From positions 169,602-233,601 of the forward strand of contig NSIV01000002.1 of NCBI GenBank assembly GCA_002633085.1: DNA of 64,000 nucleotides, read 5' to 3'. The stretch comes from Curvibacter sp. PD_MW3. GTDB lineage: Bacteria > Pseudomonadota > Gammaproteobacteria > Burkholderiales > Burkholderiaceae_C. Below the pieces are notes generated by a model. The model did not search any database. It had not been told where the DNA came from and saw nothing but the letters and a program-made list of their open reading frames with translations. Positions 62,094 through 64,000 of the stretch are shown here, piece after piece (position 1 is the first letter of the stretch; each line of letters begins with the position of its first letter). A program made the translations under genes and the position numbers.

Positions 62094-62468
62094 TCAGCGG
62101 CGCCAGCCGTCGCCGCGCCCACCTTCCCAACGGCCTTCGCGCCCATGCTCGAAGCGCTCACCCCCGCGCCCGCCATAGGCGTAACCGCGGTCCCAGCCAT
62201 GGTGGTGGCGCCAGCCGGGTGGCGGGCCGTAGTACACCGGGGCCGGCGGCATGTAGACCACCGGGCGCGGTGGCGGCATGTAAACCACGGGCGGGTAGGC
62301 CACCACCGGCGGTGCACTGGCCGCACCCACGTACACGCCGGGCGAGCCCACGCCGATGGACCAGTAAATGTTGTCGCCGTGCGCGTGCGCCGCGCCGCTG
62401 GCACCCAGTGTCAGCGCAGCGGCGCATGCCAACGCGGCAAGGGTTTTGACGGACGTTTTGGCTTTCAT
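62094..62468 (-). CDS. Secreted Pro/Tyr/Gly-rich protein (124 aa)
   Basis: A 124-residue product starting MKAKTSVKTLAALACAAALT, with AGGAAA before the ATG and a signal peptide ending near AHAHG. The middle is made of short PPVVYMPPPRPVVYMPPAP-type runs and the end is rich in Gly, Arg, Glu and His (GGRGGERFEHGREGRWEGG). Low complexity suggests an envelope or surface protein without a globular fold. Similar small secreted proteins are common in betaproteobacteria; the role is unknown. Confidence 0.7.
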   Translation of the reverse strand: MKAKTSVKTLAALACAAALTLGASGAAHAHGDNIYWSIGVGSPGVYVGAASAPPVVAYPPVVYMPPPRPVVYMPPAPVYYGPPPGWRHHHGWDRGYAYGGRGGERFEHGREGRWEGGRGDGWRR

Positions 62469-62611
62469 CGCATTTCCTTTGTCGGGGCAAAAAACACAGG
62501 CCCCGTACCCGTCAACGCGCAGCGCCAAACAGCGACGACGTCGAATCTGTGAAGAACGTCGCCAAAAGTAACAAGCCCGGCCACCGCCGGGCTGCAGCTA
62601 CAGCCGGGGCA

Positions 62612-63361
62612 TCAGCGCGCCAGGTAACCGCCGTCCACCGGGTAGTAGGAGCCGGTGACAAACGATGCCCGGTCCGAACTCAGCCAGGCCACCAGCTCGG
62701 CCACCTCTTCCGACCGGCCCAGGCGGCCGATGGGGTGCGCCGCCACCAGCATGGCGTTCACCGCCGTGTTTTCCTCCAGCGCGCCGATCATGGGCGTGTG
62801 GATGAAACCCGGCCCCACCGCATTCACCCGGATGCCCTGCGTGCCGTAGTCCAACGCGGCGGTCTGGGTCAGCCCCAGCACGCCGTGCTTGGCGGCCGTG
62901 TAAGCCGGCGAGCCGGAAAAACCGACCGCCCCCAGGATGGACGCCACGTTAACGATGGCGCCGCCCCCGGTCTTGAGCATGGCGGCGGTCTGGTACTTCA
63001 TGCCGTAGAACACGCCTGACAGGTTGATGTTGATCACCTGAGCCCAGCCGTCGAGCGGGTAGTCGGCCAGCGGCGCCTGCGGGCCGCCAATGCCGGCGTT
63101 GTTGCAAGCCATGTCCAGCCGGCCGTAGTGCGCCACCGCCTTGGCCACCAGCGCCTCGTTCTCGGCCGGCTGGCCCACGTCCGCCCGGACGAAGAGAGCA
63201 TCGCCGCCGGCCTTGCGCACCAGCGCCACGGTTTCCTCGCCGCCGGCCGCATTCACGTCCGACACCACCACCTTGGCGCCCTCGCGCGCCCACACCAGCG
63301 CAATCGCGCGGCCAATGCCCGACGACGCGCCCGTGACCAGCCCCACCTTGTTCTTCAACAT
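62612..63361 (-). CDS. Short-chain dehydrogenase/reductase (SDR)
   Basis: A 249-residue classical SDR. The Rossmann glycine motif TGASSGIGRA (about 9-18), NNAG at about 89-92, the active-site serine in VNVASILGAVGFSG and YTAAK (about 154-158), and the terminal SYYPVDGGYLAR are all present. Strong GGAGG lies before the ATG at 63361; the frame extends further upstream without conservation. It is NAD(P)-dependent with unknown substrate. The gene is divergent to glnS with 160 bp between them. Confidence 0.92.
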   Translation of the reverse strand: MLKNKVGLVTGASSGIGRAIALVWAREGAKVVVSDVNAAGGEETVALVRKAGGDALFVRADVGQPAENEALVAKAVAHYGRLDMACNNAGIGGPQAPLADYPLDGWAQVININLSGVFYGMKYQTAAMLKTGGGAIVNVASILGAVGFSGSPAYTAAKHGVLGLTQTAALDYGTQGIRVNAVGPGFIHTPMIGALEENTAVNAMLVAAHPIGRLGRSEEVAELVAWLSSDRASFVTGSYYPVDGGYLAR

Positions 63362-63521
63362 GACATCCTCCTTTGACTGAACCAAGAACCTCAAAGTCAT
63401 CTTAGTGCCGCCAACTTGACCGCCGTGTGACATGGCACAAGCTTTTCGCCCCGGGACCGCAGGGGGGACGGCTATGAGCGGCCACGGGCGCAAGTCCAGG
63501 CGCCGGGTCTAAAATCGTCCA

Positions 63522-64000
<479 letters not shown>

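Overview
The window looks like a chromosomal segment of a GC-rich betaproteobacterium, most probably Burkholderiales/Comamonadaceae. The evidence is the backbone gene content from about 39.7 kb onward (mutS, uppP, a DUF3079 gene, glnS) and a short palindromic mini-repeat of a Comamonadaceae type found inside four backbone genes. The left 39.6 kb is visibly less GC-rich, holds mobility and defence genes, and ends in a tyrosine integrase 166 bp before mutS. I read it as one genomic island whose left end lies outside the window.

Island, left part (1-18.5 kb): an Ssp-type single-strand DNA phosphorothioation (PT) defence locus. sspB, sspC and sspD (plus strand, 8-bp gene overlaps) are the modification genes. 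The cysteine desulfurase gene sspA is not in the window. Two effector modules face them on the minus strand: sspF-sspG-sspH, joined by ATGA overlaps, and sspE, a DUF262/DUF1524 nuclease, 69 bp after sspH. The minus-strand operon starts with a WYL-domain regulator, followed by a 55-codon frame that overlaps both the regulator and sspF and may be an undescribed component. Upstream of sspB are a 34-bp inverted repeat, four copies of a 16-bp palindrome and a 20-bp perfect palindrome.

Island, middle part (18.6-32.5 kb): an integrated plasmid or mobilizable element. It has a TrfA-family replication initiator followed by helically phased CACGCG repeats (probable oriV), a DNA-binding protein, a tyrosine recombinase with flanking TGGCACAG repeats, small plasmid-type genes, an oriT-like repeat region, a mobilization accessory gene and a large MOBF (TrwC/TraI) relaxase-helicase. 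There is no coupling protein or type IV secretion gene, so it would be mobilizable rather than self-transmissible. Two gene fragments meet near 32.05 kb, which looks like a deletion or recombination scar.

Island, right part (32.6-39.6 kb): an uncharacterised minus-strand cargo cluster, including two tandem paralogues with the same C-terminal signature. It is followed by two helix-turn-helix proteins and the terminal integrase.

Backbone (39.7-64 kb): mutS with a coupled alpha/beta hydrolase; a small membrane protein; uppP; a DUF3079 gene; a MacAB-like tripartite efflux operon whose membrane-fusion protein carries a Spy/LTxxQ-like insertion; small membrane genes; a LytS/LytTR-type two-component pair; an unusual three-gene operon encoding a Cys-rich secreted protein, a secretin-like TPR lipoprotein and a secreted tectonin-type beta-propeller; an AraC regulator; a possible small RNA; a secreted Pro/Tyr/Gly-rich protein; an SDR dehydrogenase; and the start of glnS. 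No rRNA, tRNA or CRISPR array was seen.
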